Notes under the pieces: model-generated
The model's database searches: none
Told to the model about the DNA's origin: nothing
The model's input: only the letters and a program-made list of their open reading frames with translations
Translations under genes and position numbers: made by a program
Assembly (NCBI GenBank): GCA_030648295.1
Contig: JAUSID010000110.1
Coordinates: 47,833 to 111,832 of the forward strand
Length of the DNA: 64,000 nt
From: Opitutaceae bacterium
GTDB lineage: Bacteria; Verrucomicrobiota; Verrucomicrobiia; Opitutales; Opitutaceae
Reading direction: 5' to 3'
Shown: positions 1-9,236 of the stretch, piece by piece
Layout: every line of letters begins with the position of its first letter
How positions within the stretch are numbered: the first letter of the stretch is position 1

Positions 1-2643
1 TACGGCCCCGCCATCCACGTGAACCAGGAAGGCTACGTCCCGTCGTTCGCGAAGAAGGCGATGATTGGCTATTATCTCGGCAGCCTCGGCGAGATGGACA
101 TCAACGCGGCGCTCGGTTTCAAGGTCGTCGCTGCGTCCACCGGCGTCACGGTCCTTACCGGCACGCTGAACGTACGTCGCGAGACGGGCTACGTGTACGC
201 GCCGCTGCCCTACCAGAAGGTGCTCGAGGCGGATTTCAGCAACCTCACGACCCCGGGCGAATACCAGCTCGTGGTGCCCGGACTCGGTGCCTCGCTGCCC
301 TTCCTCGTCAACGACGGCGTGGCGATGGCGTTCACGCGCACCTACGCGCTGGGCCTCTATCACCAGCGCTGCGGCGTCGCGAATACGATGCCCTTCACCC
401 GGCACATCCATGACGCCTGCCACACGTTGCCGGCCGAAGTGCCGTCACCGCAATCCTCATACGCGTTCACCTGGGCGACGATTGCGTCGAAGAACGACGA
501 CGCGAAGAGCGATCCGCGGCACACCGCGCCGCAACTGAAGGACGAGGCCTCGCAGCTCTACCCGTTCGTGAACAAGGGCACGATCGACGTCGCGCTCGGC
601 CATCACGACGCCGGCGACTACAGCAAATACACGCTCAACGTCGCCCAGCTGGCGCATCTGCTCACGTTTACCGCCGACTCGGTCAACGGGGCGGACGCGC
701 TCGACAATCTCGGCATCCCCGAGAGCGGCGACGGCATCAGCGACATCCTCCAGGAAGCGAAGCACGAGGCCGATTACCTCGCGAAGCTCCAGGATGGAGA
801 CGGCGGATTCTACTTCATCGTTTATCCGAAGAACCGCGAGTACGAGAGCAACGTCACGCCGGACAAGGGTGACCAGCAGGTCGTGTGGCCCAAGAACACT
901 TCGGCCACCGCGGCCTCCGTGGCCGCGCTCGCGCAGATCGCCTCGTCCCCGCAATTCAAGCAGAAGTATCCCGCTGACGCCGCGGCCTACCTGAGCAAGG
1001 CGAAGCTCGGCTGGCAGTTCCTCACCAACGCCATTGCCAGACACGGCAAGGATGGATCGTACCAGAAGGTGACGTTCTACGGGCAGAATTATCTGCACGA
1101 CGACGAACTCGCGTGGGCCGCGGCCGAGCTGTTCGCCGCCACGGGCGAGGCGCAGTATCACCAGAAACTCATGGAGTGGTTTCCCGAACCTTCGGACACG
1201 AACACCTTCCGCTGGGGCTGGTGGCGCATGAGCGAGTCATGGGGCAACGCGATCCGCAGCTATGCGTTCGCCGCGCGCTCCGGCCGGCTCGCCGCGTCGC
1301 AGCTCAACGCCGCCTATCTCACCAAGTGCGAGGAGCAGATCAAACTCGCCGGTGACGACGCGCTGAAGTGGTCGAATCAGAGCGCCTACGGCACGGCGTT
1401 GCCGGAAGCCACGCGCCACGTCATGGGCGCCGGCTGGTACTTCTCGCTCGACCAGGCGTCCGACATGGCGATCGCCTACCAGTTGAATCCAAAAACCGAG
1501 TACGTCACCGCCCTCGTCGGCAACATGAACTACGAGGCGGGCACCAACCCGGTCAATGTCACCTACCTGACGGGCCTGGGACTCAAGCGCCAGCGCGAGG
1601 TCGTTGCCCAATACGCGAAGAACGATCGCCGCACGCTCGCGCCGGCGGGTATTCCGCTGGGCAACGTCCAGGAGGGGCCGCATTCGTTGTGGTTCTATCC
1701 CGGCGCCGAACTGCGCAACCTCAGCTATCCCACCGACCAGAAGGGCGGCAGCCAGATGTATCCGTTCTACGATCGCTGGATGGACACCTGGAACGTCACG
1801 ACCGAGTTCATCACCGTGAACCAGGCCCGCGGGCTGATCTCTTCGGCGATGCTCGCCACGCTGACGCCAGCGAAATCGACAGCGTGGAAACCGGCGACGA
1901 CATTGAGTATCGTCGTTCCGTCCGGCGTCGCTCCCGTTGGCGCTCCGCTGACGCTCTCGATCAGTTCGGGGATCGACCTGACGGGCGCGCGCATCCTCTG
2001 GGAGGCACGCGACCAGCAGCCGGACTACGGCTCGACCTACACCATCGCGCCGAAAAACGCGGGCCCGCAATGGGTCGAGGTTGAAGTCACCTGGCCGGAT
2101 GGCCGCCGCCTGGTTGGCAGCAGCGCGTTCGAGGCGAACAGCGCACTGATCACGTGGATGGATGACGATGTTCCGACCGGCGCGAGCACGAGCGCCGTCA
2201 ACGACGCCTGGAACTGGGTGACATCGAGCCCGGCCCCGTCCTCCGGTACGCGGGCACACCAGTCTGCCGCCGGCACGGGCCTGCGCGAGCACTGGTTCAA
2301 CTACGCGTATTCACCGCTGCCGGTTGGCGCCGGCGACACGATGTTCGCCTGGGTCTATCTCGATCCGGCGAACATGCCCGAGGAGATCATGCTCCATTGG
2401 AACGACGGCACGTGGGATCACCGCGCCTACTGGGGTGCCGACAAGATTCAATACGGCACGGCGAACACCGTCAGCCGCCGGAGCATGGGTGCGCTGCCCG
2501 CCGGTGGTGGCTGGGTGAAGCTGGAGGTTCCCGCCAGCGCCGTTGGGCTCGAAGGCCGGTCCGTCACGGGCATGTGCTTCTCGACCTACGGCGGCGGCAA
2601 GGTGACCTGGGATGCCGCCGGCCGCACGTCGCCATTGAAATGA
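1..2643 (+). CDS. GH9 cellulase-like glycoside hydrolase, 5' end outside window
   Basis: Secreted endo-acting beta-glucanase-type enzyme of glycoside hydrolase family 9. The frame is open to the first base, and the GTG at 19 codes the Val of the conserved HVNQEGY opening of the cellulase N-terminal Ig-like domain, so the true start and signal peptide lie upstream. Counting from that GTG, the Ig-like domain covers about residues 1-95. The (alpha/alpha)6 catalytic domain runs to about 615. The DAGDYSKY motif (Asp197, Asp200) supplies the catalytic base pair, and Glu596 in TTEFITVN fits the acid position. An Ig-like domain (about 635-715) and a beta-sandwich, possibly carbohydrate-binding (about 730-874), follow. 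The family is certain; the substrate (cellulose, xyloglucan or mixed-linkage glucan) is not. It is followed by a 306-bp gap and genes on the other strand. Confidence 0.9.
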   Translation, partial: YGPAIHVNQEGYVPSFAKKAMIGYYLGSLGEMDINAALGFKVVAASTGVTVLTGTLNVRRETGYVYAPLPYQKVLEADFSNLTTPGEYQLVVPGLGASLPFLVNDGVAMAFTRTYALGLYHQRCGVANTMPFTRHIHDACHTLPAEVPSPQSSYAFTWATIASKNDDAKSDPRHTAPQLKDEASQLYPFVNKGTIDVALGHHDAGDYSKYTLNVAQLAHLLTFTADSVNGADALDNLGIPESGDGISDILQEAKHEADYLAKLQDGDGGFYFIVYPKNREYESNVTPDKGDQQVVWPKNTSATAASVAALAQIASSPQFKQKYPADAAAYLSKAKLGWQFLTNAIARHGKDGSYQKVTFYGQNYLHDDELAWAAAELFAATGEAQYHQKLMEWFPEPSDTNTFRWGWWRMSESWGNAIRSYAFAARSGRLAASQLNAAYLTKCEEQIKLAGDDALKWSNQSAYGTALPEATRHVMGAGWYFSLDQASDMAIAYQLNPKTEYVTALVGNMNYEAGTNPVNVTYLTGLGLKRQREVVAQYAKNDRRTLAPAGIPLGNVQEGPHSLWFYPGAELRNLSYPTDQKGGSQMYPFYDRWMDTWNVTTEFITVNQARGLISSAMLATLTPAKSTAWKPATTLSIVVPSGVAPVGAPLTLSISSGIDLTGARILWEARDQQPDYGSTYTIAPKNAGPQWVEVEVTWPDGRRLVGSSAFEANSALITWMDDDVPTGASTSAVNDAWNWVTSSPAPSSGTRAHQSAAGTGLREHWFNYAYSPLPVGAGDTMFAWVYLDPANMPEEIMLHWNDGTWDHRAYWGADKIQYGTANTVSRRSMGALPAGGGWVKLEVPASAVGLEGRSVTGMCFSTYGGGKVTWDAAGRTSPLK

Positions 2644-2949
2644 TACATCGGCGCCAAGTTCCAATGCGGGCAAAGCGTGACCAGCTCCACGCCAATGCCC
2701 AATCGGATCGCGTGCCGTCCCAATACCCCTGAACCAATAACCGATTTTACTTTGTCATCGCGGGGCGCGCGAAGCGCAACGTTGGCTATCCAGCTCGACT
2801 ACCCGCCTAGAAGCCGCCCCCCGGGCAGCCCCGCGGTGACATTCTGACCCCGACCTTTCGATCCTCCGCTGTGTAGCGGCGAGCGCCAGCGAGCCGACTT
2901 TCGATTTCGGATTTCGGATTGCGTAGGTTTTCGCAGCAGCGAAAACCTC
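2644..2949. other. Intergenic region between convergent GH9 and PhoD-like genes
   Basis: About 300 bases without a credible gene. The only clear structure is a hairpin at its right end, listed separately. The GH9 and PhoD genes converge here, so transcription termination is the expected role. Confidence 0.5.
2925..2948 (-). terminator. Perfect hairpin after the PhoD-like gene
   Basis: AGGTTTTCGC and GCGAAAACCT form a perfect 10-bp inverted repeat with a 4-base loop. It begins one base past the stop codon of the minus-strand phosphatase. There is no T-tract, so a Rho-independent terminator is only a reasonable guess; an mRNA 3'-end stabiliser or a dispersed palindrome is equally possible. Confidence 0.4.
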
Positions 2950-4401
2950 TCACTTCGCATTCTGCGAATAGCGGTACAGCACGGCGCCGTAATCGTCGTA
3001 GTGCTCGAACTCGATTTGCGCGGCCCCGGCGCCGGTCGCGGGCTTCACTGCGACGCGCATGAATCCACCGCTCGGCGGGTTGTCGGTATACATCTGCCGG
3101 ATGATCGCAGACGCATCCGTCGATTGCGGATCGCCAGGCGCACGGCCGAGCCGTGAGTTTTCGCGATTAAACGTGCCGCAACCGAGCTCGTCGTAACCGC
3201 TCGGATGCCGGGAGTGATACTTCCAGTGCCGATCGCCGCAAATCACATAAAACCGCCCCGGCGGAATCCCATTCTCTTTCAGCCAGGCGAAGAACGCCTC
3301 GCCCTCGTGGTGAAAACCGCGCGGGTTCACGTGGTTGTCGCGCTTGCTGCCGTCATCCGGACCCACCATTGGCGTCGGCGACACCAGGATTTTGAAGGTC
3401 GCGTCGCTTGCCTTGAGCGTGCGCTGCAACCACGCCTTTTGCTCCGCGCCCCAGATCGTCTTCTCCGGTCCGTCGTCCATTCGATTCGGACTCCGATAGT
3501 CGCGGCCCTCCACCATCCACAATTGCAGATCGCGGCCCATCCGATGCGTGCGATATGTGACGGCGCGCGGATCCGACGGGTTCACGACCGGCACCTGCTC
3601 GCGAAACGTCGCAATTCCGAGCGCATGCGACGGCGCATAATCGCCCGTGGGATCGGAATCGTTCATCCGATAATCGTGGTCGTCCTTCAGCCAGTAAGTC
3701 GGCACGCGTGAGAACAGCGTGACGAATCGCGGCATCACGTATTGCTCGTGCCATTTGCGCCGCAACTGCTCGATCGTCTGCGCGCGCGTGGCCGCGGGAT
3801 GGTCATAGTAAACGCAATCACCATCGAAGATGCAGAAGTCGGGTTGGAGCCGGATGACATGATCGATCGCCGGATAGCCGAGGTCGCGATCTTTTCCTTG
3901 ATAAGCGGGCTGGCCTTTCGCTCCGCCGTCGCGAAAGAAGGCGTAGTTCTGGCAGCTCGTGAGGATGAAGTTCACCGGTGCAATCGCAGTGGCCTCCGGC
4001 AGCGTTTTGAATCGAGCGATCGCACTTCGCCGGGTTCTGGTCCGGCCGGCACCGAAGTCGGCGCGGAAAAAATATGTCGTTGCCGGCTTCAGCCCGTCGA
4101 TCGCGGACTTCACGATAAAATCGTGTTCCGCCGTGGCGTCGATCCACGCGGTCTGGCGCGCACCGGAGAATGATTCCGCGATGGCGATCTCGAATCGTGC
4201 CACGCCGCGTACGCCCGGCACATCGCCATTCACCAAGCCAGGGCCCGCCGTGAGTCGCGCCTGGAGGATGGCGCTTGTCGCCGTGACCTCGCCCGCCAGC
4301 ACGCCCTGCGCGAGGTGAATTTCGGCCGCGGCGCTGAAGGGCGCCGTCGCGAGTGAAAGGATCATCGGAACGCCGGGTACAAGAAAGGGGCGGAAGCGCA
4401 T
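2950..4401 (-). CDS. PhoD-like alkaline phosphatase/phosphodiesterase, secreted
   Basis: Metallophosphoesterase of the PhoD group, 483 aa, exported. The start at 4401 gives a good signal peptide (MRFRPFLVPGVPMILSLATA, then cleavage near AAA). The frame stays open upstream, but that stretch encodes a dispersed repeat (ETPALPG), so the longer start is rejected. An N-terminal FN3-like PhoD_N domain is followed by the catalytic domain, with metal-binding motifs DGDCVYYDH (about residue 193), KDDHDYRMND (about 240) and CGDRHWKYHS (about 392). Such enzymes release phosphate from phosphomono- or diesters using Fe/Ca-type metal centres. It lies downstream of a ceramidase-like gene on the same strand, with a repeat between them, so cotranscription is possible but unproven. 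The exact substrate is unknown. Confidence 0.85.
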   Translation of the reverse strand: MRFRPFLVPGVPMILSLATAPFSAAAEIHLAQGVLAGEVTATSAILQARLTAGPGLVNGDVPGVRGVARFEIAIAESFSGARQTAWIDATAEHDFIVKSAIDGLKPATTYFFRADFGAGRTRTRRSAIARFKTLPEATAIAPVNFILTSCQNYAFFRDGGAKGQPAYQGKDRDLGYPAIDHVIRLQPDFCIFDGDCVYYDHPAATRAQTIEQLRRKWHEQYVMPRFVTLFSRVPTYWLKDDHDYRMNDSDPTGDYAPSHALGIATFREQVPVVNPSDPRAVTYRTHRMGRDLQLWMVEGRDYRSPNRMDDGPEKTIWGAEQKAWLQRTLKASDATFKILVSPTPMVGPDDGSKRDNHVNPRGFHHEGEAFFAWLKENGIPPGRFYVICGDRHWKYHSRHPSGYDELGCGTFNRENSRLGRAPGDPQSTDASAIIRQMYTDNPPSGGFMRVAVKPATGAGAAQIEFEHYDDYGAVLYRYSQNAK

Positions 4402-4458
4402 GCGAACCTTTTGGCGGACGTGACGTCCAAGGTCACGACCATCCTTATCAGCCGATTT

Positions 4459-4600
4459 CCCTGGGAGCGCGGGCGTCTCGCCCGCAACGACTGAAATGCG
4501 GGCGAGATCCTCCTTCGCCAAGGCTACGGCGGACAGGCTGCCCGCGCTCCCAGGTGACGGATTTCACCTGTCCGCCTGCGGCGGGAAGCCGCAGCCACTT
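4459..4600. repeat. Dispersed palindromic repeat, family A plus family B
   Basis: Family A is a pair of inverted arms, CTGGGAGCGCGGGCGTCTCG on the left (from 4461) and CCCGCGCTCCCAGG on the right (to 4554), with unrelated sequence between. It is followed by family B, a short GC hairpin TGCGGC-GGGAAGCCGCA (about 4575-4600). Family A recurs at 6121, 7604, 10832, 18450, 36029, 42861 and 51176. It reads as ETPALPG or LGARASRPQ when translated, which helps to recognise false N-terminal extensions. Confidence 0.85.
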
Positions 4601-4606
4601 CGGGGA

Positions 4607-6052
4607 CTACTTCGCCACGATGGCCAGCATCGCCTTCAGCTCCTTTGAAATCTTCGTCGCGGCATCGACTTCCAAATAGCTGCTGCGCGCGCGCCACGTT
4701 TCGTAGCCGCCGAGCTTGTGGTGCTCGGGCGTCGGCAGATAGCCATTGTAGCCGTTCGCGAGTGAGATGGTAAAATGATCCTCGAGTGGTTTCGTCGCCT
4801 TGAGGTCGAGTCCAATTTCCACGAATACCTCGCACGGGATCGCCGCAATCGTGAGCCCGCCAATCCGGTGGGCCTGCAATTTTACGGGCACGCGATCCGG
4901 ATACTTGTCCAGCAGCAGCGCCTCGCGCGCATACAGCGCCTTGCGATCGCTGAACATCCCGTCCTTGTCGCGCGGCGTCGTGTCCACCAGCCGCTGCGCG
5001 CGCTCGAGTTCAGCCGGTGTGGCCTTGCGGACCCTGAGCTGAAGATCGCGCTCGGCTGACGCCAGCGGCACGTCGGATTTCCACGCGAGCTTTTCCCACG
5101 CCCGCATGGCGGCGTCGCCGACGCTCTTGGCGACGATTTTAATCTGTTCGCCGGGCGGCTTGCGCGGCGCGGCGATCGCGGCGGCGTAGTTCACGTTGTT
5201 GATGTTGCCGCTCGTGCCGTTGCTCATGATTCCGACAAACGGCGGCTTGCCCGTGTAGCGCGTGTCGCCAGCGTTCAGCCGCTGTGCGATTTCACTGGCG
5301 AACGCTCCGTAGTAGTCCGCGGAAATCGCCGGCAAGCCGCCCACATAGTGCAGGCTGTAATTGGCCAACATCGCAATCGGCCTGCCGTCGGCGCGTGCGC
5401 GGGCCGCGAGAATGAATACTTCCGGGTCCACCGGGCCGGCGGGTTCCGTCACCTTCGGATTCTTCACCCCCGGGTTCATCCAGGCGCGATCCCGCGTGCT
5501 GTCGAAGGGGTTCTCGTAGGTTTCACCGGTTTTCACGAACCAGCGGCGGTTGAAAACCTGCGTCGGATCGCGATCCTTGCCCCACGCGATTTCCGCCGGC
5601 TCGAGATTGGCCTGCGCGCGGATCAACGCCTGCGCGATCCGTCCGGGCAGTTCCGCGATGTAATCGGGATCAGGATCGCTTTGGAAAACGGCCGTCATCG
5701 TCGCGCACGAGTGCGAATGCGTCGCGCTGATCAGCAGGTGCGATGTAGGCACGCCCGTCCGCTTCGCCGCGATTGCCTTCGCCGCTTCGCATACTTCCCG
5801 CGGAATCATGCATGAATCGACGACACACAGGATCACAGTGTTCCGGCCGTTCTGCAGCGCCAGTGCGCGAGCGTGCATCGGATCCGTCACCCTGCTGGCG
5901 AATCCGCCCTTGAGGTTGCCGTTGATGGGCGAGGGGAATTTTGTCGGCGTAATGTCCTGGGCGAACGCGCCGGCTTTCAGTCCGCGCGACTCGGCCGCGG
6001 CACCGGAGGAGACCAGGAAAACGAGTACGAGGAAAAAGCGCAGGAGGGGCAT
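4607..6052 (-). CDS. Neutral/alkaline ceramidase N-domain-like secreted hydrolase
   Basis: A 481-aa exported protein related to the N-terminal catalytic domain of neutral/alkaline non-lysosomal ceramidases. Relatives hydrolyse the amide bond of ceramides, but many bacterial members act on unknown substrates. The start at 6052 gives a clean signal peptide (MPLLRFFLVLVFLVSSGAAA); the upstream extension only reads through a family-A repeat. Family hallmarks are KAGAFAQDITP near the mature N-terminus, the zinc-site segment SATHSHSC (about residue 109) and the ANYSLHYVGG segment. It is shorter than full ceramidases (about 650 aa) and lacks the C-terminal Ig-like domain, as is usual for the Verrucomicrobiota/Planctomycetes type. 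The fold is confident; ceramidase activity is not. Confidence 0.75.
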   Translation of the reverse strand: MPLLRFFLVLVFLVSSGAAAESRGLKAGAFAQDITPTKFPSPINGNLKGGFASRVTDPMHARALALQNGRNTVILCVVDSCMIPREVCEAAKAIAAKRTGVPTSHLLISATHSHSCATMTAVFQSDPDPDYIAELPGRIAQALIRAQANLEPAEIAWGKDRDPTQVFNRRWFVKTGETYENPFDSTRDRAWMNPGVKNPKVTEPAGPVDPEVFILAARARADGRPIAMLANYSLHYVGGLPAISADYYGAFASEIAQRLNAGDTRYTGKPPFVGIMSNGTSGNINNVNYAAAIAAPRKPPGEQIKIVAKSVGDAAMRAWEKLAWKSDVPLASAERDLQLRVRKATPAELERAQRLVDTTPRDKDGMFSDRKALYAREALLLDKYPDRVPVKLQAHRIGGLTIAAIPCEVFVEIGLDLKATKPLEDHFTISLANGYNGYLPTPEHHKLGGYETWRARSSYLEVDAATKISKELKAMLAIVAK

Positions 6053-6120
6053 CGGATCGTGATGAAGGGTCCCGGGACGCGGTGCAACCCGGGAGCGCGC
6101 ATTGCGGCGCAGCGGTTTGC

Positions 6121-6182
6121 CCCGGGGGCGTGGGCGTCCCGCCCGCATTGATGGTTGCGGGCCAGGGGCCCGCGCCCCCAGG
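6121..6182. repeat. Family A palindromic repeat
   Basis: Inverted arms CCCGGGGGCGTGGGCGTCCC and GCGGGCCAGGGGCCCGCGCC flank a short centre. It is the same design as the copy at 4459 but with GGGGGCG replacing GGGAGCG. It separates the ceramidase-like gene from the unknown gene upstream of it. Confidence 0.8.
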
Positions 6183-6194
6183 AACGCACGCTGA

Positions 6195-7724
6195 CTACGG
6201 CGGCGGCATGGCGCCGATGTAATCGATCTCCACCGTGTCGCCGGGCTTGGCATTTACGGCCGGCACGAGGAAAAACTGCCGGACGGCGCCGCGCGCGGGA
6301 TAGCCGGCGGCACCGGCGAGCACGACCTCATGCGTATGCGGCCGGCCATCGCCGCGAATCGGGAATCGCACGGCTCCGGCCCGCGGGCCGCCCTCGTCGC
6401 CAAAGAGTTCGAACTGGAGTTCGGCTTCGATCGCGCTTGTCCGGTGCGTGGCTCGCACATAAACGCGCGGCAGGTCTTCCGTGTGCCAGAATCCGATTGG
6501 TGACACCACGCGCGTTTTGGCTGCCGGCTCGGTATACGTCAGCCGCAACGCCCCCGAGAGCGGCCAACCCGCGTCGCGCAGTCCACCCTGCGGATACCAG
6601 TGCTGCCGGTCGCGCGCGAAATCGAAAGCGAATGGCGCCTGGTGTGGAGCATGCGCGTATACCCAGTCGCGAATCTCCGCGAGCGAGCCCGCAATCATGG
6701 TGAACGCGTAGTCGTAGTTAATGTCGTGATCGAGCAGCTCGTGCCGGACGGGCGCGATATAGCCGGTCGGTCCATCCGTCGGGCCGCCGGTCCCTTCCCG
6801 GCCGACGAAGCCGCCGAGAAAGGCCACGATGCCCGGCGCCCAAATGCCCAGCCCGCGATTGTTCGCATCGAGGAGCGCCGCCCAGTGCTCGGTGGCATTG
6901 AACCGGTTCCACGGAAACTCGCCCGGCTTGACCGTGCGTTTCGGAATCAGCGCCACGGGCGCGCCGGTGAACGGCCGGTCACCCGTGTAGCTGTAAAGCC
7001 GATACCACACCCCGTTGGTGTAAACGGCCGGCAGTTCCTGGCTTTTCGCCGGGTATTGCGTCCGGTCCGGACGCCCATTCACCAGCCGGGCGCGAACGGC
7101 AACGGTCGGGCCCTCCAGCCGGAGGGTCCATTCGTAGGTGCATTCGCCCGGCACGCCCGAGTGCGGCCAATGCATCGGGATGCATTTCACGTAAAGCTCC
7201 CTGCCGTCGTTCCGGTGCTCGAGCACGCGCGACGGATGGCCGCCGACGTCGCCGGACTGAATCGGATTCCATCCGAGTTGTTTCCAGCGCGGGTGCGGCT
7301 GCTTCCCGTCCGGTGTGTAGGGATTCGGCCCGGAGTAAAACGACATCTGAATCTGTCGTCCCCAATCGAAGCTGTTGATCATGTTCGGCCCGCCGCGGTG
7401 CGAGAGGAACGTGATCGCGCCGCCGATTGCGAGGTTCACGCCGACCTTGATCTCGGAATTCTCGAGATAACTCATCCGCGGCTCGACGCTGCGAATCCGG
7501 TTCTTCGCCTCCTTCATGTCGTAGCCCGGGGTTGCGGGCTCGGCGGCGTGTGCAATCACACCCACCGCAATTCCAACGGCAACGAAGCGCAGCACCCGGC
7601 GGACGCGGGCCTCCGGCCCGCTCGGAGAAATTGCGGGCGGGATGCCCGCGCTCCCAGGGAGCCGGATTCGAGCCGGGATCGGCACCGTACCGAGAGATGA
7701 AGGATCAGTCTGCATGAGATTCAT
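6195..7724 (-). CDS. Secreted protein of unknown function, beta-sandwich type
   Basis: I do not recognise the family. Residues about 75-370 contain SYLENSEIKVGVNLAIGG and many Trp/Tyr-rich strands, reminiscent of a galactose-mutarotase-like super-sandwich. The C-terminal 130 residues look like a jelly-roll. Together they suggest a carbohydrate-acting protein. The ATG at 7724 overlaps the stop of the upstream rhamnosidase remnant as ATGA, which supports translational coupling. However, residues about 23-42 encode a family-A repeat, and a GTG at 7595 just inside it gives a much better signal peptide (MLRFVAVGIAVGVIAHAAEP). The longer start is reported because of the coupling; the shorter one may be the real one. 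Loss of the partner rhamnosidase may have left it functioning alone. Confidence 0.6.
   Translation of the reverse strand: MNLMQTDPSSLGTVPIPARIRLPGSAGIPPAISPSGPEARVRRVLRFVAVGIAVGVIAHAAEPATPGYDMKEAKNRIRSVEPRMSYLENSEIKVGVNLAIGGAITFLSHRGGPNMINSFDWGRQIQMSFYSGPNPYTPDGKQPHPRWKQLGWNPIQSGDVGGHPSRVLEHRNDGRELYVKCIPMHWPHSGVPGECTYEWTLRLEGPTVAVRARLVNGRPDRTQYPAKSQELPAVYTNGVWYRLYSYTGDRPFTGAPVALIPKRTVKPGEFPWNRFNATEHWAALLDANNRGLGIWAPGIVAFLGGFVGREGTGGPTDGPTGYIAPVRHELLDHDINYDYAFTMIAGSLAEIRDWVYAHAPHQAPFAFDFARDRQHWYPQGGLRDAGWPLSGALRLTYTEPAAKTRVVSPIGFWHTEDLPRVYVRATHRTSAIEAELQFELFGDEGGPRAGAVRFPIRGDGRPHTHEVVLAGAAGYPARGAVRQFFLVPAVNAKPGDTVEIDYIGAMPPP
7604..7659. repeat. Family A repeat inside a predicted coding N-terminus
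   Basis: GCGGGCCTCCGGCCCGCTCG and GCGGGCGGGATGCCCGCGCT arms, lying between the ATG coupled to the upstream gene and the signal peptide of the unknown protein. It is either translated in frame or marks the 5' leader. Confidence 0.8.
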
Positions 7725-9192
7725 CGCACCGTCGCTTCGCTGACGACAAACCGGTATTCACCCGCCCCAACTTCCACCCGCACGGCGCCGTTCTCCGCCT
7801 TCGCTTCACGCACCCCTTTCGTTCCGGCCATGGATGCGCCGCCTTCCGCCACCGCGCTGACATCGCGTGCTGGCAACCACACCGTTGCCATCGTGTTCGC
7901 GGGCACGGTGACGTCCAGTTCGAAGCGCCCGTTCGCGCGGCGCCACGCACTCGTGATCCGCCCGTTGATCGAATCGTAGTGGGCGCGAACCCAATGGATC
8001 GGCTCGACCTCGGGATTGCTGCCGGCGGCGGGCGGCTGCGGCCGAATCACGATATGCCGGTAGCCGGCGCCGGTCGTGTCGATTCCCGCCAGCACGCGAT
8101 ACGCCCATTCCATCACCGCGCCGAACGCGTAATGGCTGAAGCTGTTCATCGCGGCATTCTGCTTGCCGTTCTTGCCATCAAACCCGTGCTCGGTGGTGAA
8201 GCTGTCCCAGCGCTCCCACACCGTCGTCGCGCCATTCACGACTTCGTAACCCCAGCTAGGATACTTCCGCGTCTGGAACAACCGAATGGCGAGGTCGTGC
8301 TGGCCATGGTTGCTGAGCGAAAGCAGCAACGCCCGCGTACCGAGAAACCCGGTGCTCATATGATGGCCGGTGGCCGCGATTTTCTCCGCCAGCCGGGTCG
8401 CCGTCGCCGCGCGCTGCTCCGGCGGCAGCACGCCGCTTTGCAACGCAAGCACGTGCGCCGTCTGGCTCGTCTCCTTCAGCCGGCCGTCCTTTTCCAGGTA
8501 ATGGGTCGCAAACGCCTTTTGCACGCGGCCAAACCGCTCACGATACATCGCCGCCTCGGCCGGTCGCCGGATCGCGGCCGCCATCCCGGCCATCTGCGCA
8601 CAAACGAGCGCGTGGTAACAGGTATCCACATACTCGACCGACGTGGGATCATCGACGTTCAGCCAGTCGCCCCAGGGATTGCCAATGCTGGTGCCAAGGC
8701 CGTTCGGCGCCGTCGACGCCTGCCGCCAATCCATGAATCGCGTCATGCTCGCCCAGTGGCGCTCGATCACGCGGGTATCGCCGTAGACCTGCCAGATCGT
8801 CCACGGGCAGATGATGCCGGCATCCGTCCACGCCGTGCCGAAGTTTTTGCCCGGCTGTCCGTGCGCCATCGGATACGGCCGCTGTCCCACAGGTCGCCCT
8901 CGTCCCGCGCGAGTTTTTCCGCCGTGCTCGCGACCAGCACGCGCCACGCGGTCTGCGCGGCACCACGGCGCGATGATTCGAGCCGCCACGAGAGGCGAGG
9001 CGCGGTGGCGTCGATCCCGCGCGGATCCATCAGGTACTCGCAACGAAGATCCACGATCCGGAGCGCGTCGGATGCGAGGGCCGCGGAGGGACCCGGTTGC
9101 GCCCCACGCGCTGGCGTGAAGGACAGGGCCGAAAACAACGCGACCGGAGCGAGGAGGAAAGCGCGAAGAGTCAAAGCGAGGAATGACTTCAT
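7721..9192 (-). pseudogene. GH78 alpha-L-rhamnosidase, internally deleted and frameshifted
   Basis: Two frames carry parts of one enzyme. The 5' part (9192 to about 8880) has a signal peptide (MKSFLALTLRAFLLAPVALF) and the N-terminal rhamnosidase segment ending DEGDLWDSGR. The rest (about 8890 to 7721), in another frame, resumes at GTAWTDAGIICPWTIWQVYG and carries the end of the (alpha/alpha)6 domain, including the WERWD motif with the catalytic-base Glu, plus the C-terminal beta-domain. Family members are usually 900-1100 aa; here roughly 500 are left. The missing middle includes the beta-sandwich domains and the DERLGWTGD segment with the catalytic acid. It should be inactive. An assembly error could mimic this. 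Confidence 0.8.
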
Positions 9193-9236
9193 GAAGATAA
9201 ATGCGGTCTACTTGTTTTCTCAGCAAAAAGTCAGCT

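Noticed and set aside
4402..4521. N-terminal extension of the PhoD-like protein
   Set aside because: It encodes a family-A repeat (ETPALPG) and would bury the signal peptide.
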